NCBI RefSeq assembly: GCF_000014685.1
Contig: NC_008321.1
Location: forward strand, 2,787,001 to 2,851,000
Direction: 5' to 3'
Origin: Shewanella sp. MR-4
GTDB lineage: Bacteria; Pseudomonadota; Gammaproteobacteria; Enterobacterales; Shewanellaceae
Length of the DNA stretch: 64,000 nucleotides
Of this stretch, positions 44,247 to 52,533 are shown piece after piece. The translations under genes were made by a program, and so were the position numbers. Within the stretch, counting starts at the first letter, position 1, and every line of letters begins with the position of its first letter. The notes beneath the pieces were generated by a model, which worked only from the letters and a program-made list of their open reading frames with translations, was not told where the DNA came from and did not search any database.

Positions 44247-44252
44247 GTGCTT

Positions 44253-44422
44253 GTTTTCAGGAGATATCCGCTAGCGGATATGGAAAACAAAGAACTTTTA
44301 AACTGATGTATTTTTGAGTACGTCAGTTCATCCCTGGTTCTTATGCTTGACTTCCTTCCTTCAATTTGTTGATTGCAAATGCATTTTTTTGCGGCCCGCT
44401 TAGATTAAGCGGGCTTTTTTTT
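44253..44422 (+). ncRNA. Candidate structured small RNA
   Basis: A gene-free stretch with three stacked structures. Hairpin 1: GTTTTC (44253-44258) with GAAAAC (44283-44288), enclosing the 18-base palindrome 44264-44281 (ATATCCGC/GCGGATAT). Hairpin 2: AAGAAC (44290-44295) with GTTCTT (44337-44342), enclosing AACTGATGTA with TACGTCAGTT (44301-44310, 44319-44328, one G-U). A pyrimidine-rich single strand follows, then a terminator at 44394-44422. I do not recognise a known family. Expression is not shown by sequence alone. Confidence 0.55.
44394..44422 (+). terminator. Rho-independent terminator of the small RNA
   Basis: GCCCGCTTA (44394-44402) pairs with TAAGCGGGC (44406-44414), 3-base loop, then eight T. 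No protein gene precedes it on this strand. Confidence 0.88.
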
Positions 44423-44628
44423 ACCTCGATTCAAATACGCCGCGAAAATCTAGCGATTTACAGTCGTTTTTTGTTACATAAAAATCTTATTCCTCTTCCC
44501 TAAAAACGCAGCAATGAACTCACGCCATAACGTCACTCTTAACATTGCAGCACTTTAAGAAGCCAAAAGCTTGATGATTGAGATTGGAATAACACTCATG
44601 CGTTGGCGAGATGCACGCTTCATAAATG

Positions 44629-44658
44629 ACAATGCCAAGTCCGAAGACTTGGCATTGT
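44629..44658 (-). terminator. Stem-loop after motY with a UUCG tetraloop
   Basis: ACAATGCCAAGTC (44629-44641) and GACTTGGCATTGT (44646-44658) pair perfectly over 13 bp. On the minus strand the loop reads TTCG closed by C-G, the extra-stable tetraloop. T-run is short, so termination strength is uncertain. Confidence 0.7.
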
Positions 44659-44731
44659 TGTTTGTAACGTATTAGGACTAAGCGTCACGCTATCTTATAA
44701 GCGATAAGTTATGGGCAACAACTTAGAGACG

Positions 44732-45604
44732 TCACATCAGTGGCTTACTGATCCGGATAACCACGCGGCGGTTAAGTGCCCTCTCCTCAATATCTTCATT
44801 GGACGCCACATGACGGCGCTCACCATGGCCGACGGTGACTATCCTATCCTGTGGGATCCCACTGGCGACAAAGAAATCTTTGACCGACTCGGCGCGTTTA
44901 TCCGAGACTTTTTGGTTTACGGAGCGACCACCGTAACTGTCGGTATAAGCATCGACTAACACCAGTTCCACATCCGGATCGTAGGACAAGTATTCTTGAA
45001 TACGCGAAAGCTGCTGCTGCGAGAAACGGGTTAAATCCGTTCCGCCTTCATCATAATTAAGTACGGTAAAGGCAATATCTTCAAAGCTGTAGGGCAATAA
45101 GTGCGATAAACACGACTTAAACTCAGCATATTTGCGACCGAAATTCGCCGCCGACAGTCCTACGGCAATTTTATTGGACTCATCATACCAATCGGCATAA
45201 TAAAACGTCGGCTCCATGCCACGGCTCAACTCGGTCAACATAGACCAGGCGGCACGCTTAGGCACTTCACCATTAAAATACTTTTGATAACGTAGAGAAG
45301 TGATTTCTTTCGATACCACGCCTGGTCGCCATTTCGGCGCTCTACTCATCAGCTTAGCTTGGGTGACTTGGTCCGGTTTCACCCACATATCTAAAGTGAA
45401 ATTTAGATTTAGTTGTTTTCCTGCTTCACTGGTAAAAATCGCCTTACCATAGGAGGGAATATCATGTTCAAGACGGCACACAATGGGACTGTTTTGACTA
45501 ACTCGCCATTGGGATTCCCCCAAAGAGGCCACATAGTGGCGCAACTCTGCCATTGCAGTTGCTGGAACGCATAAAATTGATACTAATATCAGTTTTCGCC
45601 ACAT
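44732..45604 (-). CDS. motY: Sodium-type flagellar motor protein MotY
   Basis: MotY forms part of the T-ring that holds sodium-driven stators around the polar flagellar basal body. The 290-residue protein has a signal peptide cut near ATAMAELRHY, a unique N-terminal domain with family block RHYVASLGESQWRVS, and a C-terminal OmpA-like peptidoglycan-binding domain (VDAYTDSYGGRSVNQKVSDK). It is alone here, with no motX or pomAB nearby. Its presence suggests a Na+-driven polar flagellum. Confidence 0.92.
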   Translation of the reverse strand: MWRKLILVSILCVPATAMAELRHYVASLGESQWRVSQNSPIVCRLEHDIPSYGKAIFTSEAGKQLNLNFTLDMWVKPDQVTQAKLMSRAPKWRPGVVSKEITSLRYQKYFNGEVPKRAAWSMLTELSRGMEPTFYYADWYDESNKIAVGLSAANFGRKYAEFKSCLSHLLPYSFEDIAFTVLNYDEGGTDLTRFSQQQLSRIQEYLSYDPDVELVLVDAYTDSYGGRSVNQKVSDKRAESVKDFFVASGIPQDRIVTVGHGERRHVASNEDIEERALNRRVVIRISKPLM

Positions 45605-45746
45605 AGCCCTTACTCGTGTTTATTCGGTTACGAGGTTTTATCGGCAAACTTTTTAGTTCCTTTAGCTCATAAAACCATCAATCAAACATGACACACCCTA
45701 GTACATTAAGCATAATAGCGCCCTGTGATTTTTCTTGGGTACTTTA

Positions 45747-46415
45747 ATGAGCGATATTAGCGACGCAAACAAATTGAAACACCGATTTCGAGGCTACTTT
45801 CCGGTTGTCATAGATGTCGAAACGGCGGGCTTCAACTCTCAAACCGATGCGTTGCTAGAAATAGCCGTCACGCTGTTAAAAATGGATGATGAAGGCTTGC
45901 TCGGGATTGATAAAACCCTGCATTTCAACATTGAGCCCTTTGAAGGCGCAAATTTAGAGCCCGAAGCTCTGGCCTTTAATGGTATTGATCCCACCAACCC
46001 ATTACGGGGCGCCGTAAGCGAAAAGGAAGCTTTTTTAGAGATTTTCAAAGCCGTTAAAAAAGCGCAGAAGGCCTCCGATTGTCACCGCAGTATTATCGTG
46101 GCGCACAATGCCGCCTTCGATCATGGCTTTGTGAGTAAAGCGATTGAGCGTTGTGACTTAAAACGCTCACCCTTCCACCCTTTTGCCACCTTTGATACGG
46201 CAACACTCGCAGGCTTAGCTATCGGCCATACCGTGCTGGCCAAAGCCTGCATCATGGCGGGGATCCCCTTTGATAATAAAGAAGCTCATTCAGCACTTTA
46301 CGATACCGAGCGCACGGCGGAGCTGTTTTGCTATATAGTCAACCGCTGGAAGCATTTAGGCGGTTGGCCACTCTTAGCCGCTGGTGAGTCAGAGGATACA
46401 GATGGTGAAGAATAA
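45747..46415 (+). CDS. rnt: Ribonuclease T
   Basis: A DEDD 3'-5' exoribonuclease that trims tRNA, 5S and other stable RNA ends. I start at ATG 45747 (MSDISDANKLKHRF), giving 222 residues; a TTG at 45735 is in frame but less likely. Exo motif I is VVIDVETAGFNSQTDAL with Asp and Glu, motif II AHNAAFDHGF, and the DEDDh motif III near KEAHSALYDTERTAEL. Length matches the 215 residues of E. coli. It is separated from motY by a divergent promoter region. Confidence 0.96.
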   Translation: MSDISDANKLKHRFRGYFPVVIDVETAGFNSQTDALLEIAVTLLKMDDEGLLGIDKTLHFNIEPFEGANLEPEALAFNGIDPTNPLRGAVSEKEAFLEIFKAVKKAQKASDCHRSIIVAHNAAFDHGFVSKAIERCDLKRSPFHPFATFDTATLAGLAIGHTVLAKACIMAGIPFDNKEAHSALYDTERTAELFCYIVNRWKHLGGWPLLAAGESEDTDGEE

Positions 46416-46443
46416 GCGTTAATGCTTATAACCGCTGTCACAC

Positions 46444-46485
46444 GCCCAATAAAAAAGCTGCCCAAAGGCAGCTTTTTTATTGGGC
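46444..46485. terminator. Bidirectional terminator between rnt and the peroxiredoxin
   Basis: A long stem with AAAAAAGCTGCC and GGCAGCTTTTTT, extended by GCCCAAT/ATTGGGC, loop CAAA. It is suited to both convergent genes. Confidence 0.92.
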
Positions 46486-46498
46486 GAAAATCAGCAAA

Positions 46499-47104
46499 TT
46501 ACAGAGAGCTTGCGTTTTCTGCTAAGTAAGCCGCAACACCTTCGGTGCTTGCGTTCATACCTTTGTCGCCTTTTTCCCAACCTGCTGGGCAAACATCACC
46601 GTGCTCTTCGTGGAATTGCAGCGCGTCGATCATACGCAGCATTTCGTCAACGTTACGGCCTAATGGCAGATCGTTAACCACTTGGTGACGTACCATACCT
46701 TCTTTGTCGATCAGGAATGAACCACGGAAAGCCACGCCAGCTTCTGGGTGCTCAACATCGTATGCTTTACAGATGTCGTGTTTAACGTCTGCTACTAAAG
46801 TGTATTTCACTTGGCCAATACCCCCTTTTTCTACTGGGGTGTTGCGCCATGCGTTGTGAGTGAATTGAGAATCGATAGACACACCGATCACTTCAACACC
46901 ACGCTTAGTGAACTCTTCCATGCGGTGATCGAAAGCGATCAACTCTGATGGACAAACGAAAGTGAAGTCAAGTGGATAGAAAAATACAACCGCTGGCTTA
47001 CCTTTGATGGCCGCAGTTAAGTTAAAGCTATCTACGATTTCGCCAGAACCTAATACAGCTGCAGCAGTAAAATCAGGAGCCGGACGGCCTACTAATACGC
47101 TCAT
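46499..47104 (-). CDS. Typical 2-Cys peroxiredoxin (AhpC/TSA type)
   Basis: A 201-residue peroxiredoxin that reduces peroxides. I start at ATG 47104 (MSVLVGRPAPDF), preceded by GGAG; the longer frame from 47179 is unsupported. The peroxidatic Cys is in DFTFVCPSELIAF and the resolving Cys in GDVCPAGWEKG. The GGIGQVKYTL loop is the family substrate-side stretch. No ahpF follows, so electrons probably come from thioredoxin. It is divergent from the antiporter-family gene. Confidence 0.93.
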   Translation of the reverse strand: MSVLVGRPAPDFTAAAVLGSGEIVDSFNLTAAIKGKPAVVFFYPLDFTFVCPSELIAFDHRMEEFTKRGVEVIGVSIDSQFTHNAWRNTPVEKGGIGQVKYTLVADVKHDICKAYDVEHPEAGVAFRGSFLIDKEGMVRHQVVNDLPLGRNVDEMLRMIDALQFHEEHGDVCPAGWEKGDKGMNASTEGVAAYLAENASSL

Positions 47105-47474
47105 TTTATATCTCCATCTATGAGTTGAACTAACTATTAAAGTAAAACATCCCTTAAACACACTTGCGCTTACTTGCACGAGTGTATTTGAGAGCGCTTA
47201 CCAATCAAATCTTTAGGCATTATAAGTCGTGCGTTTTGCCTTACAACCTATTTAAGACCAATATCACATTTTTCAAGGGCATTTTGACACTACTGCTTAA
47301 GGATAGAGCAATCTGGACGAGTGGTAAGCGTTGTTGAACACATTCGTCTAACAGTAAAAACCCACCCAATTCACATTTTCAGTTATTTTTCAGATTAAGC
47401 CGCCGTAAACTGGACAGACACTGCCTTTGCAGTCGAAAATAGTCCCTTTGGTTTACAGAATTAAGATATTGTCT
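47105..47474. other. Divergent control region, peroxiredoxin / antiporter family
   Basis: A 370-base gap. A small stem ACTGC/GCAGT lies in the leader near 47420-47433. I see no clear OxyR or other recognisable site, although a peroxide sensor would be expected near the peroxiredoxin. Confidence 0.5.
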
Positions 47475-48794
47475 ATGAATGCAGTCGTTATTGCTGTGTG
47501 TTTGATGTTAGCCCTTAGTTTAGCGAGGGTGAATGTGGTTGTTGCGCTCACCATCAGTGCTCTCGTAGCCGGTTTAGTGGGGGGAATGGACCTACATCAA
47601 ACAATTGATGCCTTTAATACCGGATTAGGTGGCGGCGCGCAAATTGCCCTCAGTTACGCCTTACTCGGAGCCTTTGCCGTGGCACTATCCCATTCGGGTT
47701 TAACGACACTGATCTCAAACTCCATCATTAAAAGCCTAGGTAAGGAACCTAATGCCACCAACACCAATTGGGTACGCTGGTTATTGCTATTATCCCTGCT
47801 CCTGATGTCGATGGCGTCGCAAAATATTCTGCCAATTCATATCGCCTTTATTCCGATACTCGTGCCACCACTGCTACATGTGATGACCAAGCTGAATATC
47901 GATCGCCGTCTGGTTGCCTGCGTGTTGACTTTTGGTCTCGTGACCACCTATATGATTTTACCCGTGGGCTTTGGCGGTATTTTCCTTAATGATATTTTGC
48001 TGTCTAACCTTACCAGTAATGGCTTAGTCGCCGTTCGCGAGCAAATTCCGCCAGCGATGCTGATCCCCGCAGCAGGTATGGTGACAGGTTTGTTGTTTGC
48101 CGTATTTGTAAGCTATCGCAAACCTAGGGTTTACGATGAAACTAAGGTACTGGCTGCCGAACCTGAAGAAACCCTCAATAAACGCAATATCGCTATCGCC
48201 GTTGTAGCAATACTTGCAACCTTGTTTGTCCAGCTTGAAACCGATTCGATGATCTTTGGTGCCTTAGTCGGCTTTATGATCTTCAGTTTTTCAGGCGCGC
48301 TTAAACACGTTGCCGATCAAGATATCTTCACTCAAGGCGTGCGCATGATGGCCAATATTGGCTTTATTATGATCTCCGCCGCAGGCTTTGCCGCAGTAGT
48401 GAAAGAAACCGGTGAAGTCGGCACGCTTGTCTCATCACTAAGTTCATTGATTGGCGACAATAAGGCCCTCGCCGCCTTTTTGATGTTACTGGTCGGCCTT
48501 TTGATCACTATGGGCATTGGCTCGTCCTTCTCGACCATTCCGATTATCGCAACCATTTACGTGCCATTAGCCTTAAGTTTTGGATTTTCCGTGCCCGCTA
48601 CTATTGCGTTAGTCGGTACGGCTGCGGCATTGGGCGATGCAGGTTCGCCAGCGTCAGACTCAACACTTGGCCCGACGTCGGGCTTAAATGCCGATGGTCA
48701 GCACGACCATATTCGCGACAGCGTGATCCCAACTTTTATTCATTACAATATTCCCCTGCTTGTCTTTGGATGGATTGCCGCGATGGTGCTCTAG
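47475..48794 (+). CDS. Na+/H+ antiporter-family permease (YuiF-like)
   Basis: A 439-residue integral membrane protein of about eleven helices, from ATG 47475 (MNAVVIAVCLMLALSLARVN); the frame opens at 47427 without a ribosome site. The GGGAQIALSYALLGAFAVAL and GTAAALGDAGSPASDSTLGP blocks fit the Na+/H+ antiporter superfamily (NhaC/YuiF-like). Close members have been linked to amino acid uptake as well, so the substrate is open. It ends at a bidirectional terminator. Confidence 0.85.
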   Translation: MNAVVIAVCLMLALSLARVNVVVALTISALVAGLVGGMDLHQTIDAFNTGLGGGAQIALSYALLGAFAVALSHSGLTTLISNSIIKSLGKEPNATNTNWVRWLLLLSLLLMSMASQNILPIHIAFIPILVPPLLHVMTKLNIDRRLVACVLTFGLVTTYMILPVGFGGIFLNDILLSNLTSNGLVAVREQIPPAMLIPAAGMVTGLLFAVFVSYRKPRVYDETKVLAAEPEETLNKRNIAIAVVAILATLFVQLETDSMIFGALVGFMIFSFSGALKHVADQDIFTQGVRMMANIGFIMISAAGFAAVVKETGEVGTLVSSLSSLIGDNKALAAFLMLLVGLLITMGIGSSFSTIPIIATIYVPLALSFGFSVPATIALVGTAAALGDAGSPASDSTLGPTSGLNADGQHDHIRDSVIPTFIHYNIPLLVFGWIAAMVL

Positions 48795-48817
48795 GGCTTA
48801 GACTCATGGGCGTTAAC

Positions 48818-48851
48818 ATACAAAAGCGTGGATAATTCCACGCTTTTGTAT
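48818..48851. terminator. Bidirectional terminator after the antiporter gene
   Basis: ATACAAAAGCGTGG (48818-48831) and CCACGCTTTTGTAT (48838-48851) pair over 14 bp around loop ATAATT. Confidence 0.88.
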
Positions 48852-48867
48852 TTGCTAGGCACACAAG

Positions 48868-49542
48868 TCAGCTACGAATAACGACCGTCCCAGCTAAATA
48901 GTCATGAATGGCCCTGTTTTTCTCATTAAATAACATGGTAATGATTTCGAGTAGATGCCATATAAGGAAAGAAATACTTAAACCTATGATGGTATAAAGC
49001 TTCCAACTCGACATATCCTCTGCAGTCTCAAGCGGAAAAAATACACTGAAAAACACAAGTAAAATTAACATGATGATGGGAACACTATCCCTTAATAGGG
49101 CCTGATTAAAACTAATGGGTCTTTCAGTTTTATAGTCAACTACCTTGATATCAAAGATCATTTTCCCAAACGTTTGGCCATAAAGGGTGTGGAGCAGCAC
49201 GGAATACAATGCAAATATCCAAGTATCGAAATAACTTAACGCGACTTGGAATACGGGCGCTACGTGCATAATCGCAGATACAATAATAACAGAACAAAGA
49301 CTGATGATTACGCTATCGATTATAGAGGACCAAAATCGAGGACCAAACGTAGCGTACTTTTCTAATTCCGCTTGTTTATCCATGCACGATTTAATCTCAG
49401 GATCCTGAAGTTTTAGCGAAATAAGCGCATCAACCTCCGCCGCTGTATCAGGATATTTGTCGCGATTGATATTCCTTTGGACATCAATCAGTTCATCCAA
49501 GGTGTAGTTATTATAATTTGGAACAAAATCCATTAAATGCAT
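48868..49542 (-). CDS. RDD-family membrane protein
   Basis: A 224-residue protein with an RDD domain from about residue 75 (FGPRFWSSIIDSVIISL) and four or so transmembrane stretches. The N-terminal 70 residues form a soluble, mixed-charge region (MHLMDFVPNYNNYTLDELID) not found in all family members. RDD proteins have been linked to Na+/H+ exchange or are of unknown role. It is a single gene with weaker codon bias (A/T-rich) than its neighbours, a mild hint of later arrival. Confidence 0.82.
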   Translation of the reverse strand: MHLMDFVPNYNNYTLDELIDVQRNINRDKYPDTAAEVDALISLKLQDPEIKSCMDKQAELEKYATFGPRFWSSIIDSVIISLCSVIIVSAIMHVAPVFQVALSYFDTWIFALYSVLLHTLYGQTFGKMIFDIKVVDYKTERPISFNQALLRDSVPIIMLILLVFFSVFFPLETAEDMSSWKLYTIIGLSISFLIWHLLEIITMLFNEKNRAIHDYLAGTVVIRS

Positions 49543-49699
49543 TCTCCGTGCACATTTGTCTTCGCCTCAACCAAAAGCAATGATTAACGCTAGGCATATC
49601 ATTAAACACAGAAAAATAGCATTGCCACCGTTCTAACTCAACAATTCATTAACACGTCAAAATATCAAAACTCAAGAGTCTTTAGATAAAAGCGCATAA

Positions 49700-49723
49700 A
49701 AAAGGGAGCCTAAGCTCCCTTTT
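49700..49723 (-). terminator. Terminator of upp
   Basis: AAAAGGGAGC pairs with GCTCCCTTTT around loop CTAA, followed on the minus strand by a T-run. It lies about 35 bases past the upp stop. Confidence 0.88.
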
Positions 49724-49756
49724 GCAATTTAAGATAAGGATTAACCTATCAACAGA

Positions 49757-50383
49757 TTATTTAGTACCAAAAATCTTATCACCCGCATCACCTAAACCAG
49801 GCAGAATGTAGCCCTTCTCGTTTAAGCATCTGTCGATAGCCGCAGTATACAGCTCAACATCTGGGTGAGCCGCTTCAAGGGCTTTAATCCCTTCGGGCGC
49901 AGCGACTAACACTAAAGCTTTAATCGACGTACAACCGCGTTTTTTCAGCAGGTCGATAGTCGCAATCATAGAGCCGCCGGTTGCCAGCATAGGGTCAACG
50001 ATCAGCGCGATACGCTCGTTCATGTCGCTGGCCAGCTTCTCAAAATATGGCACTGGCTCTAAGGTTTCTTCGTCGCGGTAAATACCCACAACCGAAATAC
50101 GCGCACTTGGAATATGCTCAAGTACGCCGTCCATCATGCCTAAACCCGCACGCAGGATAGGCACAACAGTCACTTTCTTGCCCTTGATCTGATCCACATC
50201 CACTGGACCATTCCAGCCTTCAATCGTAACAGTTTCGGTTTCGAAATCTGCGGTAGCTTCATAGGTTAATAAGCTGCCCACTTCGGCGGCTAGCTCACGG
50301 AAACGTTTAGTGCTAATGTCACCTTCACGCATCAGGCCGATTTTGTGACGCACTAACGGGTGTTTAACCTCGACAACTTTCAT
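49757..50383 (-). CDS. upp: Uracil phosphoribosyltransferase
   Basis: Upp salvages uracil by making UMP from PRPP. The 208-residue enzyme matches the E. coli length. The PRPP loop VDPMLATGGSMIATIDLLKKRG and the uracil-binding C-terminal block (DRCLNEKGYILPGLGDAGDK) are both clear. It is divergent from purM, as in many gammaproteobacteria. A uraA permease is often downstream, but here a terminator and the RDD gene follow. Confidence 0.97.
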   Translation of the reverse strand: MKVVEVKHPLVRHKIGLMREGDISTKRFRELAAEVGSLLTYEATADFETETVTIEGWNGPVDVDQIKGKKVTVVPILRAGLGMMDGVLEHIPSARISVVGIYRDEETLEPVPYFEKLASDMNERIALIVDPMLATGGSMIATIDLLKKRGCTSIKALVLVAAPEGIKALEAAHPDVELYTAAIDRCLNEKGYILPGLGDAGDKIFGTK

Positions 50384-50710
50384 TTTTCTCTCCTACTGTT
50401 GTTCGCGAAATATCTTAGGCAAATTTTTCAGATTTTAGATGATTTGTTTATTGGGTAAAACATAAAGTTTTGCCATTCGAGCTAATCGTGAGCAATATCC
50501 CAAGAATTATTGCCTATCGCTTAAGATACACCCATTAAGACGCTATTTTATGACCAATTGCAGGATAGAAAATGTGAAATATCCCGCTGTGAAGCTAAAA
50601 ATACTCCCGGCAAGTCGATAAATCCAAATCATGGCTTTCGACCCCTAGCACAAGCTGGTAGAATACCGCCGCATAAAAATCCAATAACGATGTACCCGAG
50701 AGGATCCTCC
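50384..50710. other. Divergent control region of upp and purM
   Basis: A 327-base gap. The extended -10 of purM (50656-50664) is the only element I can support; no PurR-type palindrome is obvious. Confidence 0.5.
50656..50664 (+). promoter_or_regulatory. Extended -10 promoter of purMN
   Basis: TGG-TAGAAT at 50656-50664 gives an extended -10 with five of six matches, followed by the GTG start of purM about 47 bases later. A TTTCGA at 50636-50641 is a poor -35. Confidence 0.5.
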
Positions 50711-51748
50711 GTGAGCACTCCTACCCCACTGAGCTATAAAGACGCTGGCGTTGATATTGATGCTGGTAATGCACTGGTAAGTAACATTAAAGCGGCTGTT
50801 AAACGTACCCGTCGTCCAGAGGTAATGGGCAACTTAGGTGGTTTTGGCGCATTGTGTGAATTACCCACTAAATACAAGCAACCTGTTTTAGTGTCAGGCA
50901 CCGACGGTGTTGGTACTAAATTGCGTTTAGCTATCGATTACAAAAAACACGACACAGTCGGTATCGACTTAGTGGCCATGTGTGTGAACGACTTGATCGT
51001 TCAAGGCGCTGAGCCGTTGTTTTTCCTCGATTACTACGCAACGGGCAAGCTCGATGTAGAAACAGCAACCTCTGTTGTTAACGGCATCGGCGAAGGTTGT
51101 TTCCAATCTGGTTGTGCGTTAATCGGCGGCGAAACCGCTGAAATGCCAGGCATGTATGAAGGCGAAGATTACGACCTCGCAGGTTTCTGTGTGGGCGTGG
51201 TTGAAAAGGCCGACATCATTGACGGGAGTAAAGTGGCTGCGGGTGACGCCTTAATCGCCTTAGCCTCAAGCGGTCCTCATTCAAATGGCTATTCATTAGT
51301 TCGTAAAGTATTAGAAGTCAGCCAAGCGGATCCTCAACAGGACCTCAATGGCAAGCCATTGATCCAACATCTGTTAGAACCAACCAAAATTTACGTTAAA
51401 TCATTGCTCAAGCTGATCGAAGCATCGGACGTGCACGCAATGGCGCACATCACTGGCGGCGGTTTCTGGGAAAACATCCCCCGCGTACTGCCTGAAAACT
51501 GCAAAGCCGTTATCCAAGGTGATTCATGGCAATGGCCTGCTGTTTTCAATTGGTTAATGGAAAACGGTAACATTGCAGAATATGAAATGTACCGCACCTT
51601 TAACTGTGGTGTCGGCATGATCGTTGCGCTGCCAGCTGATAAAGTTGATGCCGCACTGGCACTGCTCGCCGCCGAAGGCGAACAAGCTTGGCTAATCGGT
51701 GCTATCGCTGCTCGCGAAGGCAATGAAGAGCAAGTGGAGATCCTGTAA
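50711..51748 (+). CDS. purM: Phosphoribosylformylglycinamidine cyclo-ligase
   Basis: PurM forms the imidazole ring of AIR in purine synthesis using ATP. I start at GTG 50711 (VSTPTPLSYKDAGVDIDAG), with GAGAGGA before it, giving 345 residues, the E. coli length; an upstream in-frame ATG at 50558 is not supported. VSGTDGVGTKLRLA and GGETAEMPGMYEGEDYDLAGF are the family ATP-binding motifs. The purN start overlaps its stop codon by one base. Confidence 0.96.
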   Translation: MSTPTPLSYKDAGVDIDAGNALVSNIKAAVKRTRRPEVMGNLGGFGALCELPTKYKQPVLVSGTDGVGTKLRLAIDYKKHDTVGIDLVAMCVNDLIVQGAEPLFFLDYYATGKLDVETATSVVNGIGEGCFQSGCALIGGETAEMPGMYEGEDYDLAGFCVGVVEKADIIDGSKVAAGDALIALASSGPHSNGYSLVRKVLEVSQADPQQDLNGKPLIQHLLEPTKIYVKSLLKLIEASDVHAMAHITGGGFWENIPRVLPENCKAVIQGDSWQWPAVFNWLMENGNIAEYEMYRTFNCGVGMIVALPADKVDAALALLAAEGEQAWLIGAIAAREGNEEQVEIL

Positions 51749-52392
51749 TGCCCCAAAGCTGTCGTGTAGTTGTATTAATTTCCGGAAATGGCAGTAACCT
51801 GCAAGCCGTTATCGACGGTTGTGACGATAATTTGCAGGCCGAAGTTGTCGGAGTGATCAGTAATAAACCCGATGCTTACGGTTTAATTCGCGCCCATCAT
51901 AGTGAAATTGATACCAGCTGCGTGATTGCTCATTCAGGTGAATCTCGCTCTGATTACGATGCACGGTTAATGGCAACGATTGAAAAGTACCAACCCGATT
52001 TAATCGTGTTGGCTGGATTTATGCGTATTCTTACCAACGATTTTGTGAATCGTTACTTAGGACGCATGATCAATATCCATCCTTCATTGCTGCCTAAATA
52101 TACCGGATTAAACACCCACCAGCGCGCCATCGATGCGAAAGACACTGAACATGGCGCCAGTGTGCATTTTGTCACCCCAGAGCTGGATGCAGGCCCTGTG
52201 ATTTTACAGGCAAAAGTCCCTGTTTATGAGGATGATACCGCTGAGATGCTCGCCGCTCGTGTCCATGAGCAAGAGCATGCGATTTATCCTTTAGTGGTGA
52301 AATGGTTCAGCCATCAACGACTCAAGATGCAGGACGGTCAAGCCTATCTCGATGGCACGTTAATCGGACCTAACGGCTACGCCCCCGATTAA
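51748..52392 (+). CDS. purN: Phosphoribosylglycinamide formyltransferase
   Basis: PurN transfers a formyl group from 10-formyltetrahydrofolate to GAR. The 214-residue enzyme has VLISGNGSNLQAVID at the N terminus, the catalytic Asn-His-Asp set around INIHPSLLPKYTG and the Asp in VTPELDAGPVI. Its start ATG overlaps the purM TAA (TAATG), so translation is coupled. A strong terminator follows 14 bases later. The length matches E. coli (212). Confidence 0.97.
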   Translation: MPQSCRVVVLISGNGSNLQAVIDGCDDNLQAEVVGVISNKPDAYGLIRAHHSEIDTSCVIAHSGESRSDYDARLMATIEKYQPDLIVLAGFMRILTNDFVNRYLGRMINIHPSLLPKYTGLNTHQRAIDAKDTEHGASVHFVTPELDAGPVILQAKVPVYEDDTAEMLAARVHEQEHAIYPLVVKWFSHQRLKMQDGQAYLDGTLIGPNGYAPD

Positions 52393-52405
52393 ACACTGCC
52401 TCACG

Positions 52406-52439
52406 AAAAAAAAAGAGACCCTAAGGGTCTCTTTTTTTT
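52406..52439 (+). terminator. Terminator of purMN
   Basis: AAAAAAAAGAGACC and GGTCTCTTTTTTTT pair around loop CTAAG, with eight T at the end. Confidence 0.92.
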
Positions 52440-52533
52440 CGTCTTGTCATACAAAATCATTGTTTTCTCGCCTAATGTGGCATTAGATAAGCTAACGAAA
52501 AGTGATTTTGTTCGGCATACAAGAGACTATTAG

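Larger units (their letters stand above)
43941..44252. other. Gene-free stretch with CRP-like palindrome
   Basis: Upstream of the candidate small RNA. It has no credible coding sequence. The part from 44041 onward is AT-rich and holds the palindrome at 44153-44174 and the predicted promoter at 44218-44246. Confidence 0.6.

Noticed and set aside
47105..47474. OxyR site upstream of the peroxiredoxin
   Set aside because: No convincing ATAG-N7-CTAT spaced pattern was found by eye.
50384..50710. PurR box upstream of purM
   Set aside because: No sequence close to the ACGCAAACGTTTGCGT palindrome was seen.
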